Assembly (NCBI GenBank): GCA_964579675.1
Contig: CAZOIA010000106.1
Span: 1-19,351, forward strand
Length of the DNA stretch: 19,351 bases
Reading direction: 5' to 3'
Source: CAZOIA01 sp964579675
Lineage (GTDB): Bacteria; Planctomycetota; Phycisphaerae; UBA1845; PWPN01
The notes beneath the pieces are model-generated. The model searched no databases. It saw nothing but the letters and a program-made list of their open reading frames with translations, and had not been told where the DNA came from. Of the stretch, positions 7,889 through 15,835 are shown one piece after another (position 1 is the first letter of the stretch; each line of letters begins with the position of its first letter). The position numbers and the translations under genes are program-made.

Positions 7889-8239
7889 CACGCTTCCCCC
7901 GTTGTACCCGTGCACACACTGCATGTCCGCCGGGCAAAGTCTTGACGAGAAGAGCCGCCCCCCGGCTTCTCCCTTCGGCTGGTTAATCGGTCATGTGACG
8001 GGGCAGATGTGCCTTATGATGGAAAAAGCCCGCGACAAACCCGCTTCTGGATAAACGATACACCACGGGCGACTTCACGTGGCCGGACCACGTCCGGTAT
8101 TCGAGGGCAAGGGGACGGCGGTGTTTTGCCGCCGCAGACACTGCTCATAGAGCAGTGGCAGACAGCCGCCGGCGGTCCGAAGGATGCTTCGCACAGAAGG
8201 CTCCCGTTTCCCTTGCCCCTCAGAGTTTATCGGCTGGCA
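7889..8239. other. Gene-free gap with a cluster of palindromes
   Basis: No gene is supported here. Three inverted repeats lie close together. The first is CGGCGG/CCGCCG (8116-8134) with a 7-base loop. The second is CACTGCTC-ATA-GAGCAGTG (8139-8157), an 8-base perfect stem. The third is the 10-base palindrome CCGCCGGCGG around 8167-8176. They lie downstream of the minus-strand cupin gene. They could end its transcript, although there is no T-run as in a classical intrinsic terminator. Confidence 0.45.
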
Positions 8240-8611
8240 TCACGACCCTTCGGGAAAGAAGAGGTCGTCGTCGGCGATGTCGGGGATGCCGATGACGAGT
8301 ACGCGCATCCGCCCCACTGCTCCGTGGACAACGCCGGGGGGGATGTGGACGAGCGAGCCGCTGCGGACGGGGTGTTCGACGCCATCCAGGCGTACCGCGC
8401 CTTCGCCGTCAAGCACGTAATAGAGTTCGGTGCCGCGTTTGTGGTAATGTTCGCGGGCACCGTCGATGTCCACCGCGTGGGCCCAGGCGGCCACACCACT
8501 GCCCTGATCTTCCCGGCTGATGAGCCGGTGCCGCCAACCGCAGGTGCTCCGCTCGCGCGGGGCTTCATCTTCGTGCCGGATGATGGTTGCAGTCGAACGG
8601 GACGCCGCCAT
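8240..8611 (-). CDS. Small single-domain cupin protein
   Basis: This is a 123-residue cytoplasmic protein with one cupin barrel. Cupin motif 1 is present as H55-Y-H57-X4-E62-X6-G69 within REHYHKRGTELYYVLDGEG. Motif 2 is G85-X5-P91-P-G-X2-H96 within GSLVHIPPGVVHG. H55, H57, E62 and H96 are the expected metal ligands, usually for Fe, Mn or Zn. Small cupins of this type may be isomerases, dioxygenases or sensor-like proteins, and the substrate cannot be told here. The start is ATG 8611, with GGAGG 6 bases upstream; a TTG two codons earlier is less likely. The last residue of motif 2 is not the usual Asn. It stands alone, with no neighbour to suggest a pathway. Confidence 0.85.
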   Translation of the reverse strand: MAASRSTATIIRHEDEAPRERSTCGWRHRLISREDQGSGVAAWAHAVDIDGAREHYHKRGTELYYVLDGEGAVRLDGVEHPVRSGSLVHIPPGVVHGAVGRMRVLVIGIPDIADDDLFFPEGS

Positions 8612-8801
8612 GATCAACCTCCTGCATTGTTCGGAACGCTCGACCGCCGGGGAACTGATGACGATTGATCCCGGAGTCCTCTATTGCTTCGTTCCCTGTC
8701 CCGAGGGCTGTCACCGCGCCCCCACGAAGCCATCCACTTTGCGGACATCTGCCGCATTGTCAAGGAAAAGGCGCCCTCACTTCTGTAATCGGTCGTCCTT
8801 C

Positions 8802-8810
8802 TGCTATAAT
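8802..8810 (+). promoter_or_regulatory. Extended -10 promoter for the dockerin-tailed secreted protein
   Basis: TGCTATAAT at 8802-8810 is a perfect extended -10 element (TGnTATAAT). The -35 position (about 8781-8787) is weak, as expected when an extended -10 is present. The predicted transcript would start near 8817, giving a leader of about 40 bases. Confidence 0.6.
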
Positions 8811-8858
8811 GAATGATATCGAGGACACGGGGGTTATCGCGAACGACGGAGGGCGGGC

Positions 8859-10292
8859 ATGCCGCTACTCGCACTGCTGGTTCTGGTCCTGGCTGGATGT
8901 TTGCACCCCGCGTCCGCGGGATGGATCACTAACCTCTACGGCCCCCACACGTCGGGGGTAGTCACCGAGACCGATCAGGTTCCGGAGTCCAGCGGCGTGG
9001 TCGCGAGCCGGACCAGCCCGGACATCTTCTGGACGCACAATGACTCCGGCCCCTACGCGCCGCGGGTCTGGGCGTTTCGACTGTCCCAGGCGGACGTTGC
9101 CGCCGGCGTTGCCCGGCACATGGGCTACGTCGAACTCGCCGGCGCGACGCAGTACGACTGGGAAGACATCGCCGCCGGGCCCGGACAGACCATCCACATC
9201 TTTGACGGCGGCGACAACCCGCCCTGCGACCGCGCCGACAAACGGATCCACCGCTTCCTCGAGCCGACGATCGACCCCGCCGGCGACCCCGTCAGCCTCA
9301 CGCTTCCGTTCGACAGCATCCGGTTCGACTACCCGGATTCAGCCAATCCGTCGCAACCCGCCGGCAGCAACGACGATCGTTACGATGCCGAGTGCCTGTT
9401 CGTCCATCCCGAAAGCGGCGACCTCTACATCGTCACCAAGCGCAGTAACAGCAATGCCGCCACCGCCAGGGTATACAAGCTGCCGGCGGACGCGATCACC
9501 TGGAACAGCAGCAACGTCCACGTATTGCAGTTCGTGGTGGACATCTCTCCCGCAGTCCCGTCGATGGTCTCGGCCGGCGACGTTGATGCCGCCGGGCGGC
9601 GGGTGCTCGTCCGCAACTATACGGGCGCCTACGAGTTCACGTTGCCGGAGGCGGAGCCCTTCGACGCAGTCTTCCAGCAGCCCCCGCGCTGGATCAGCCT
9701 GCTCATCGAGCCGCAGGGTGAGGGTATCTGCTACGGGGCCGACGGCGGGGACATCATCACGACGTCCGAGGGAACACCGACGCGGGTATTCATCACACCC
9801 TGGCGGTTGGCCAACGCCCGGGCGGAGCCCGTTCACCTCAACCGGGCGACGATCCGCTGGGACACCGCCGATCCGCTCGGCTCGAACGTCAACTACGGAA
9901 CGACAACGGGCTATGGCGACACGGTGGACGACCCCGCGCCGGTCACCTCCCACGACGTCGAGCTGGCCGGGCTTGGCGTGGGAACTCAATACTTCTACCG
10001 GGTCGCGTCCGGGACACTCGTCTATCCGGCGCCGGCCGATGCGGGCAGCGTATTCTTCGTCACGCGGGCGTACTTCAAAGCCGACTTCGACCGGGACAAC
10101 GACGTGGATCAGGACGACTTCGGCCACCTGCAGGTGTGCTTCACCGGGGCCGGCGCCGCCCAGGAGGATCCCGCCTGCGCGGACACCCGCCTGGACCCTG
10201 ACTCCGACGTGGACCTGAACGATTTCGTGCTGTTCAAGGCGTGCATGAGCGGCCCCGACGTGACGCCGGACCCCCAGTGTGAGCCGTGGTAG
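8859..10292 (+). CDS. Secreted beta-propeller-like protein with Fn3-like and dockerin-like domains
   Basis: This 477-residue exported protein starts with a hydrophobic signal (LLALLVLVLAGC). LAGC at 11-14 fits a lipobox, although cleavage after ASA (residue 20) is also possible. The n-region has no positive charge, which is unusual. Residues 35-310 look like an all-beta propeller-type domain. It begins ESSGVVASRTSPDIFWTHND, a motif seen in exported phytase- or esterase-like hypothetical proteins. Residues 316-402 resemble a fibronectin type III or purple-acid-phosphatase N-terminal domain (NVNYGTTTGYGDT, GTQYFYRV). The tail from 408 has two Asp-rich EF-hand-like loops (DFDRDNDVDQDDF and DPDSDVDLNDF), each followed by a Cys, as in planctomycete dockerin-like modules. 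The start has GGAGGG at 8848-8853. The function is unknown; I infer a surface or secreted binding or hydrolytic role. Confidence 0.85.
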   Translation: MPLLALLVLVLAGCLHPASAGWITNLYGPHTSGVVTETDQVPESSGVVASRTSPDIFWTHNDSGPYAPRVWAFRLSQADVAAGVARHMGYVELAGATQYDWEDIAAGPGQTIHIFDGGDNPPCDRADKRIHRFLEPTIDPAGDPVSLTLPFDSIRFDYPDSANPSQPAGSNDDRYDAECLFVHPESGDLYIVTKRSNSNAATARVYKLPADAITWNSSNVHVLQFVVDISPAVPSMVSAGDVDAAGRRVLVRNYTGAYEFTLPEAEPFDAVFQQPPRWISLLIEPQGEGICYGADGGDIITTSEGTPTRVFITPWRLANARAEPVHLNRATIRWDTADPLGSNVNYGTTTGYGDTVDDPAPVTSHDVELAGLGVGTQYFYRVASGTLVYPAPADAGSVFFVTRAYFKADFDRDNDVDQDDFGHLQVCFTGAGAAQEDPACADTRLDPDSDVDLNDFVLFKACMSGPDVTPDPQCEPW

Positions 10293-10384
10293 AAGTCCCT
10301 TGTCTACTCCCTGCTCCAGAAGGGGTGCGTCACTTCTCCCGAGAAGAGCTCCCCCACCTCTCCCCAGAAGAGTCCCGCCACCTT

Positions 10385-10454
10385 GTGTTTAGCCGCGAGC
10401 CGGAGGCGAGCGTGTCAGGGTGTTTAGCCGCGAGCCGGAGGCGAGCGTGTCAGG
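10385..10454. repeat. Perfect tandem duplication of a 35-base unit
   Basis: The unit beginning GTGTTTAGCCGCGAGCCGGA is present twice with no mismatch, at 10385-10419 and 10420-10454. The end of copy 2 supplies the last base and stop codon of the minus-strand gene ending at 10450. The same leading nonamer GTGTTTAGC appears on the minus strand near 17084-17092, next to another GAGCG-rich palindrome, so the unit probably belongs to a dispersed family. Confidence 0.85.
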
Positions 10455-11511
10455 CGGGTGGCGCCGGCCCGGATGATCCTCCGGTCGGACAGGATTCGAT
10501 GATCGCCTGCCGCAGCAGCGGCAGGAGGATCTCGTGGTGGCCGGTGATGTCGTGCCCGCGACCCGCCGCGACCGGTCGGCCAACCACGTTCTGCGAAGGA
10601 CGGTAGTGCCTGATCTGGTCGAGATTCACCGTGATCAGCGGGTCAAGGTCCGCCCCGAGGTTGCGGGCGACGGAGACGGCCTTGAGGAAGACCTCCGGCA
10701 AGATGACGGCGGACCCGACGTTGCACCAGACGCCGCCGGCACCACCCGGTTCGGCCGCGCCCATGTGCCGGACCACGCCGCAGAGGATTCTGAAGTCGGC
10801 GAGGCTGGCCGCCCCGATGTGAGCGCCGTCGGCCAGAGCCGGCATGTGGACGGTGTCGGTACCGATGGCCACGTGCACCGTGGCGGGTATGCCCATCTCG
10901 GCCGCCGTTGCCAGCAGGCTGTGCGAAGCGTTCGGCAAGCCCCGCTGGCGGATGAGCCGGCCGATTGATCCGCCGTAACCGGCGCCATCGTCTACGGCAC
11001 GGCGAGCCGCTTCAGCGAAGAACTCCGCCGTCTCCTGCGCCATGCCGAACCGGCCCTCGCGGATCGTTTCCCCGACGTCTTCGCTCGTCGCCCCGACCAT
11101 CGCGACCTCCACGTCGTGGATCGCCGTCGCCCCGTTGCCGGCGATCGCAGTCACGATGCCGCGACGCATCAGGTCGATCACCACCGGTGAGCAGCCGACC
11201 TTGACCACGTGCCCACCCATCGCGAAGACCACCGGTCTGCCCGCCCGCCTCGCGGATACGACGGCGTCCACGGCGGCCCGCAGCCGATTGACGCCGAGGA
11301 ACCCCGGAAGCGAGGCAAGCCAATCCGCAAACGAAGCGCCGGCCCCGGGTGCCGAGGCATGGGCATCCAGCCGCGAGAGGTGCTGCCGATCGTGGATGGA
11401 ATGCAGCTTCAGTGCTGACAGGTCAATCGGCCGGTGAGCGGGAATGGATTCCCGCGATCCTCCATCGGGAGTTGACTCCTGCGGTCGTCGATCACGCGGT
11501 TTCCGGCTCAT
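10450..11511 (-). CDS. Deoxyhypusine-synthase-like protein
   Basis: This is a 353-residue soluble protein, probably with a Rossmann-type NAD-binding fold. I recognise it as the bacterial deoxyhypusine-synthase-like family by memory of its conserved strings. These are VFAMGGHVVKVGCSPVVIDL (95-114), NGATAIHDVEVAMVGATSED (126-145), IGTDTVHMP (216-224) and NVGSAVILPEVFLKAV (264-279). True deoxyhypusine synthases modify eIF5A in archaea and eukaryotes. Most bacteria lack that target, so the role of the bacterial branch is open (polyamine chemistry is one guess). The gene overlaps the end of lpxK by 20 bases, and GAGGAGG lies inside lpxK 3 bases before ATG 11511, indicating translational coupling. 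Residues 1-30 are polar and probably disordered. The family assignment is moderate and the function unproven. Confidence 0.55.
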   Translation of the reverse strand: MSRKPRDRRPQESTPDGGSRESIPAHRPIDLSALKLHSIHDRQHLSRLDAHASAPGAGASFADWLASLPGFLGVNRLRAAVDAVVSARRAGRPVVFAMGGHVVKVGCSPVVIDLMRRGIVTAIAGNGATAIHDVEVAMVGATSEDVGETIREGRFGMAQETAEFFAEAARRAVDDGAGYGGSIGRLIRQRGLPNASHSLLATAAEMGIPATVHVAIGTDTVHMPALADGAHIGAASLADFRILCGVVRHMGAAEPGGAGGVWCNVGSAVILPEVFLKAVSVARNLGADLDPLITVNLDQIRHYRPSQNVVGRPVAAGRGHDITGHHEILLPLLRQAIIESCPTGGSSGPAPPA

Positions 11512-12571
11512 CGGCCTCCTCGTGCTCGCGGAGCATCGCGTCGATCAGGTTGGTGAGTATTTTATCGCCGTCGTCGAGCATTTCGATGTCCACCCGGAGG
11601 GCTGCCACCGGGACCGGCCAGTCCGCGTCGAGGGCCGCCAACTTGACCGCGTCCTTTTCCGTCGTCACCAGGGAATCGAGACGTGCTCCCTCCACCCAGG
11701 TATGGATAAGGTCCACATCGGCGAGCGTGTACACATGATGATCGGGCCACCACCGGGCATCGGCGGATGCGATGCCCGTATCCGCCAGCGTGCGCTCGAA
11801 GCTCTGCGGTCGGGCAATCCCCGCGAAGCAGCCGATGCGTGCTCCCCCGGGCCCGGCGACCTCGCTGCCATCGAGCTCGGCAAAACCCGCCGGCCGGTGC
11901 ACGGCATGAACGATCGGCACGTGAGGGTTGACCGGACGCAGGGCGGCGTCCACGTCGGCCAGGGCGCCAGGTTCGCACTGATCACACCGGGTCACGACCA
12001 CCGCCTCGGCCCGCGAGAGCCCGCGGATCGGCTCGCGCAACAGGCCTCGTGGCAACAGGTGCCCGTACCCGAACGGCCGGGTCGCGTCGATCAGCACGAT
12101 ATCCAGGTCGCGTCCGAGCCGGCGATGCTGGAATCCGTCGTCGAGCACGGCTGCCTGCACGCCGTAATCCTGCACCGCCAGGCGCCCGGCAGCGGCCCGA
12201 TCGGGGTTGGCAATCGCGACCGCCTCAGGGCATCGTCGGGAAACCATCAGGAGTTCGTCGGCCAGTCCTTCCTTAGAGACCTTGTATCCCCTGCTCAGGA
12301 CGGCCGGCTTGAGCCCGCGTTCCAGCAACCGCCGGCACAGCCAGAGGGTCATCGGCGTCTTGCCCGTGCCGCCCACGGTGAGGTTCCCCGCCGAGATCAC
12401 CGGTACCTCGAGCCAGATCGGCAAGGCCCACCGGTCGTAGTAGCGGTTACGCACGGAAACCCCGAGACCGTATCCCCATGAGAGGCCGCGGAGCACGCCC
12501 CGACCCAGCAGCGGGCCGAGCCCGCGACGCTCGCCGCTGATCAACTGGATATAGGTGGTGCTGTCTTCCAT
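11492..12571 (-). CDS. lpxK: Tetraacyldisaccharide 4'-kinase LpxK
   Basis: LpxK adds the 4'-phosphate to the lipid A disaccharide on the cytoplasmic face of the inner membrane, using ATP. The 359-residue product starts with a hydrophobic/amphipathic stretch carrying ISGERRG (11-17). The family P-loop GNLTVGGTGKTP is at 62-73, SRGYK at 93-97, and DDGFQHRRLGRDLDIVLID at 144-162 (the DDGFQH signature). TTEKDAVKL near the C-terminus is also typical. I chose ATG 12571 by homology with the usual length. An upstream ATG at 12628 gives 19 more residues and has a comparable (weak) ribosome-binding site, so the start is uncertain. The gene is first in a two-gene unit with the deoxyhypusine-synthase-like gene. 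Its presence implies a lipopolysaccharide-type outer membrane. Confidence 0.93.
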   Translation of the reverse strand: MEDSTTYIQLISGERRGLGPLLGRGVLRGLSWGYGLGVSVRNRYYDRWALPIWLEVPVISAGNLTVGGTGKTPMTLWLCRRLLERGLKPAVLSRGYKVSKEGLADELLMVSRRCPEAVAIANPDRAAAGRLAVQDYGVQAAVLDDGFQHRRLGRDLDIVLIDATRPFGYGHLLPRGLLREPIRGLSRAEAVVVTRCDQCEPGALADVDAALRPVNPHVPIVHAVHRPAGFAELDGSEVAGPGGARIGCFAGIARPQSFERTLADTGIASADARWWPDHHVYTLADVDLIHTWVEGARLDSLVTTEKDAVKLAALDADWPVPVAALRVDIEMLDDGDKILTNLIDAMLREHEEADEPETA

Positions 12572-12710
12572 TTCCGTTCTTCTGCGGCCTGTACTGGACC
12601 GGGCAACCCGACGGTGCCGGTGTGCCATCTCGCCCTTTATCCCGTGGCGCCACTGTGCGGTCAATGCCGCCCGGCTCTCCTGGATTCGGATGCAGCTACC
12701 GTGACGAGGG

Positions 12711-12770
12711 CAACCCGGCCCGAGGACGGGCCGGCTCGCAGACAACCCGGCCCGAGGACGGGCCGGCTCG
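12711..12770. repeat. Two identical tandem hairpins
   Basis: A 28-base unit occurs at 12711-12738 and 12743-12770, identical, with a 4-base spacer (32-base period). Each contains the perfect stem-loop CCGGCCCG-AGGA-CGGGCCGG (12715-12734 and 12747-12766). They lie between the start of lpxK (minus) and the start of the membrane/zinc-ribbon gene (plus). They are therefore in divergent upstream DNA, where a terminator is unlikely. Confidence 0.8.
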
Positions 12771-12771
12771 C

Positions 12772-12800
12772 CTGGCATTTGGCCCGACAGCCGCTAGAAT
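12772..12800 (+). promoter_or_regulatory. Candidate promoter for the membrane/zinc-ribbon protein
   Basis: CTGGCA (12772-12777) and TAGAAT (12795-12800) are 17 bases apart, matching the -35 and -10 consensus at four and five positions. Transcription would start near 12807, almost on a GTG at 12808 that is in frame with ATG 12817. The mRNA could therefore be leaderless or have a very short leader. Confidence 0.4.
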
Positions 12801-12816
12801 GTCGCCGGTGGCAGCA

Positions 12817-13290
12817 ATGGCGCGGAACCGCGACTACCCGATCATCCGCTTTCTGATCGGCTCGTCGTATGTGATGGCGATCCTGATGCTCCTCGGCGGA
12901 TTGGCGGCAGGAGGGTATCTGTGGCTTCGGGCCGAGGCCCTGCGCGACGGCATCATCCCCGGCGGGCCGCTGGCTGGCGCACTGAACGCGTACGACTCCG
13001 GGCAGTTATGCCTGGGAGCGGCGGCAGCGGCGGGCGGCGGGCTGATCGGATTCCTCGTCCTCGGGGCCTTCGCGCAGATCCTGGCCATCCAGCGGGACCG
13101 GGGAATCAACGCTTCGCTACAGGTCCAACTCCTGGAGGACATCCTCGAACTGAATGAGGAGGTCGCCACTTCGAGCAATGCGTCACGCGTCGAACTGTGC
13201 GAGGGATGCGGGCGGCTCGGCTCGCTGCACCGGATCGATTCCGGCCAGTGGATCTGCCGCGAATGCCGACGCCAACTACGCTCCGCATGA
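12817..13290 (+). CDS. Small membrane protein with C-terminal zinc ribbon
   Basis: I do not recognise the family. The 157-residue product has two predicted membrane helices (about 13-37 and 66-91). A short charged, possibly coiled-coil linker follows (100-118). The C-terminal zinc-ribbon-like domain has C128xxC131 and C147xxC150 (CEGCG and CRECR). The inside/outside topology is not obvious. No clear ribosome-binding site precedes ATG 12817. GTG 12808 and ATG 12799 are alternative in-frame starts, and a longer frame back to 12622 runs through the hairpin repeats and is unlikely to be translated. It converges on dinG, with 72 bases between the stops. It may be a membrane-anchored adaptor or regulator, which is only a guess. 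Confidence 0.72.
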   Translation: MARNRDYPIIRFLIGSSYVMAILMLLGGLAAGGYLWLRAEALRDGIIPGGPLAGALNAYDSGQLCLGAAAAAGGGLIGFLVLGAFAQILAIQRDRGINASLQVQLLEDILELNEEVATSSNASRVELCEGCGRLGSLHRIDSGQWICRECRRQLRSA

Positions 13291-13362
13291 CGGGTGGGTG
13301 TATGCCGACCTACCCCCATCGATCCCGCCGGACCTGCCGTGACGGGCTTGCCTCTTCACAGC

Positions 13363-15309
13363 TCATTCATTGATCACGACCCGGCACTCCGGAATCGCGT
13401 CGAGAAACTTCTTGCCGTAGCGTTTGGTTCTGACCCGCCGGTCGAGCACCACGATTCTGCCCCGGTCGGCGCGGGTGCGGATCAGCCGTCCGAACCCCTG
13501 CTTGAACTTAAGGATCGCCTCGGGCAACTGGTAGTCCATGAAGGGATTGCCGCCGGCTGCTTTGATCTGCTCGACGCGGGCCTCGATGATCGGGCGGTCC
13601 GGCACGGCAAACGGTAGTTTGACTATGATCACGCTGACCAGCGCCTCGCCGGGTACGTCCACCCCCTGCCAGAAGCTGTCGGTACCGAACAGCACCCAGC
13701 TCGGCTCGCTGCGAAACCGCTCCAGCATAAGCGTTCGCGGCACCCCCTCGCCCTGGACCATGAGCCCCAGGTGTGCTTCCCCGAGCACCGGCCGCACCCG
13801 GTCCGCGACCTCGTTCATCATCTCGTAGCTGGTGAACAGTACGAAGGCCCGGCCAGCGGTTGCTCGGACGTGCCGATCGATCGCTTCGGCGGCAGCGGGA
13901 ATGAAGGCCTCCGCATTGTCCGGCTCGGGCATACCCATCTCCAGGTGGAGTTCGGCCTGAGCGCGGTAGTCAAAGGGCGAGCCGAGCCGCAGCTCCTCCG
14001 CGTCCTCAAGCCCGAGCCGGGACCGGATGTACCCGAATCCATCCTCCCGGCCCACCGCCAGCGTGGCACTGGTCAGGATCACACTGGGGACCTGGCTGAA
14101 GAAATGTTCCCGCAACAAGTCGCCGACGACTACAGGCACCTCGCAGAGGGTGGCGTTCGGCCGACGGGTGCCCTGCACTTCAAGCCAGCGGACGGTATTG
14201 GGCTCGGCCTCGGCCAAAAGCGCCCCGAGCTGGCTGGCCAGCATGCCCGCGCGCTCGATCAGGCTGGTCAGCTCGAAGGTGTCTTCTTCCTTGGTCGTGC
14301 GGTCGCGAAGCCTGCGCAGCTCGGCCCGAAGATCGCCCAGCGCGTTGCTGAGCGGGTTGTCGATGGGCACCGGCTCGATCAGTCGGCCGTTCGGGCGGCC
14401 GTGCTGCTCGTGCCATTCCAACAGGCAGCGCCAGAAACGCCCGGATACCTCCGCGGTCCGCTGGACCGCCCGGATCGCCGGTGCCGCGTCGAAACCGACC
14501 AGGAACCCGCGCCCGGTCCGGTCGTTGTACAGCCGGTTGAGCAGGAACCGGACCTGGCCAGCCGAGACCCTCTGACCCAGATGCTCCGCCGCCACGCCCT
14601 CGAACGTCTGCGCCTCATCGACGATCACCAACTGGTAGTCGGGCAGGATCGAACCCCCCTGCCGGCGAAGGGCCAGGTCCGACAGGAACAGGGCATGGTT
14701 GACCACTAGCATTTGGGCATTCTGGGCCCGCCGCCTCGCCCGCTGATAGAAGCACTTGTGGTAGTACTCGCACCGCCTGCCCATACAGTTGCCGTGCTCG
14801 CTTCGAACCAGCTCCCATACGGGGGAATCCGGCGCCGGGTCCAGCTCGCTCAAAGACCCGTCGGTGGTCGCGTAGGCCCAGTCCTCGATTCGCCACAGTT
14901 CATGAACCAGCCCCTCGGCGGCGAAAAGGAGCTTCTGTCGTTCACTTGCCTGGCGGAGCCGGCGGATGCAGAGATAGTTGTGCCGGCCCTTGACCAGAAC
15001 CGCCGTGAACTCCTCCGGCCAGATTCCGCTCAGGAAGGGAATATCCCGTTGAATGAGCTGTTCCTGGAGGGCAATGGTGTGGGTACTGATGATCACCCGC
15101 TCGCCGGCGACGGTGGCACGTTGGATGGCAGGCACAAGATAGGCGAAGCTCTTGCCGACGCCGGTGCCGGCCTCCACTAGAAGGTGGCGGGGTTGACTGA
15201 AGGCGTGAGCGACCGCCGACGCCATTTCGAGCTGCTCGGGGCGCTCCTCATAACCAGCCAGTCGGCGGGCGACCGCGCCATCGGCGCCCAGGACGTCGGC
15301 AACCTTCAT
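13363..15309 (-). CDS. dinG: DinG/XPD-family ATP-dependent DNA helicase
   Basis: This is a 648-residue superfamily 2 helicase of the DinG/XPD type (5' to 3'), used in repair and in resolving R-loops or other structures. Walker A is EAGTGVGKS (46-54). The Walker B box reads VIVDEAQ (228-234), so the usual DEAH is DEAQ here. Four cysteines, C114, C175, C180 and C186, fit the [4Fe-4S] ligands of the family. The C-terminal half has LTSATL, FTSYEMMNEVADRV, DSFWQGVDVPGE and the arginine-finger motif QGFGRLIRT. AGGAGGTG lies 5 bases before ATG 15309. It is last in the thiS-thiG-membrane protein-dinG unit, 22 bases after the preceding stop, so it is probably co-transcribed. It has no exonuclease domain at the N-terminus, unlike some Gram-positive DinG proteins. 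Confidence 0.93.
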   Translation of the reverse strand: MKVADVLGADGAVARRLAGYEERPEQLEMASAVAHAFSQPRHLLVEAGTGVGKSFAYLVPAIQRATVAGERVIISTHTIALQEQLIQRDIPFLSGIWPEEFTAVLVKGRHNYLCIRRLRQASERQKLLFAAEGLVHELWRIEDWAYATTDGSLSELDPAPDSPVWELVRSEHGNCMGRRCEYYHKCFYQRARRRAQNAQMLVVNHALFLSDLALRRQGGSILPDYQLVIVDEAQTFEGVAAEHLGQRVSAGQVRFLLNRLYNDRTGRGFLVGFDAAPAIRAVQRTAEVSGRFWRCLLEWHEQHGRPNGRLIEPVPIDNPLSNALGDLRAELRRLRDRTTKEEDTFELTSLIERAGMLASQLGALLAEAEPNTVRWLEVQGTRRPNATLCEVPVVVGDLLREHFFSQVPSVILTSATLAVGREDGFGYIRSRLGLEDAEELRLGSPFDYRAQAELHLEMGMPEPDNAEAFIPAAAEAIDRHVRATAGRAFVLFTSYEMMNEVADRVRPVLGEAHLGLMVQGEGVPRTLMLERFRSEPSWVLFGTDSFWQGVDVPGEALVSVIIVKLPFAVPDRPIIEARVEQIKAAGGNPFMDYQLPEAILKFKQGFGRLIRTRADRGRIVVLDRRVRTKRYGKKFLDAIPECRVVINE

Positions 15310-15331
15310 GGCTGCACCTCCTGCCGCCCCG

Positions 15332-15784
15332 TCACGCCGCCAGATCGACGATAAACTGGGTTGTGAACCATATCGTGAGGACCGAGCAGAGCACGGCCAC
15401 GAGCGTCATGACCACGGCAATGAAGGTCGGCCCGCGAATCCAGTTGCTCTCGCCGAGCGTGGCGATGATGTGCGGCCGGGCCAGGATGAGCATGCAAATC
15501 ACCATCGCACCCTGGGTCGGCCAGAGCGAGATGGAATGGAGGTAGCTGTAGACCCACACCCACCGTGGGACGCCTTTGGCCTTGCCGCCGCCGGCCCCGC
15601 CGATGAAGTGCCCGCGGATGTGAAACCCCTCCTCGACTTCGCCGACTTTGTTCAGGAACTTCCCATTGCCCCCATTCTTCGCATCGCCCCCCAGCTCAGC
15701 ATAAACGATCGTGTAGGCGAGGAAGTTCAGCAACCCGCCAAAGATGACCCAGATGCAGATGCGATTTCGTGTTCGACGCTGCAA
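15332..15784 (-). CDS. Conserved membrane protein of unknown function
   Basis: I do not recognise the family. The 150-residue product has a hydrophobic helix at about 9-29, a soluble Gly/Lys-rich loop (30-72), and further helices at about 75-103 and 119-147. That gives three, possibly four, membrane passes. The likely start is TTG at 15784, because GAGGT lies 5 bases upstream and no ATG occurs before residue 93. It lies between thiG (51 bases upstream) and dinG (22 bases downstream) on the same strand, so it is probably transcribed with both. No motif links it to thiamine or DNA repair. Confidence 0.75.
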   Translation of the reverse strand: MQRRTRNRICIWVIFGGLLNFLAYTIVYAELGGDAKNGGNGKFLNKVGEVEEGFHIRGHFIGGAGGGKAKGVPRWVWVYSYLHSISLWPTQGAMVICMLILARPHIIATLGESNWIRGPTFIAVVMTLVAVLCSVLTIWFTTQFIVDLAA

Positions 15785-15835
15785 TGGAGACCTCGTCCGT
15801 TCAGGATCCGCCCCCCCGCCGCCGGAACATACAAC

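Noticed and set aside
8009..8668. Plus-strand frame of 219 residues over the cupin region
   Set aside because: It is antisense to the cupin gene, which has both cupin motifs and a good ribosome-binding site.
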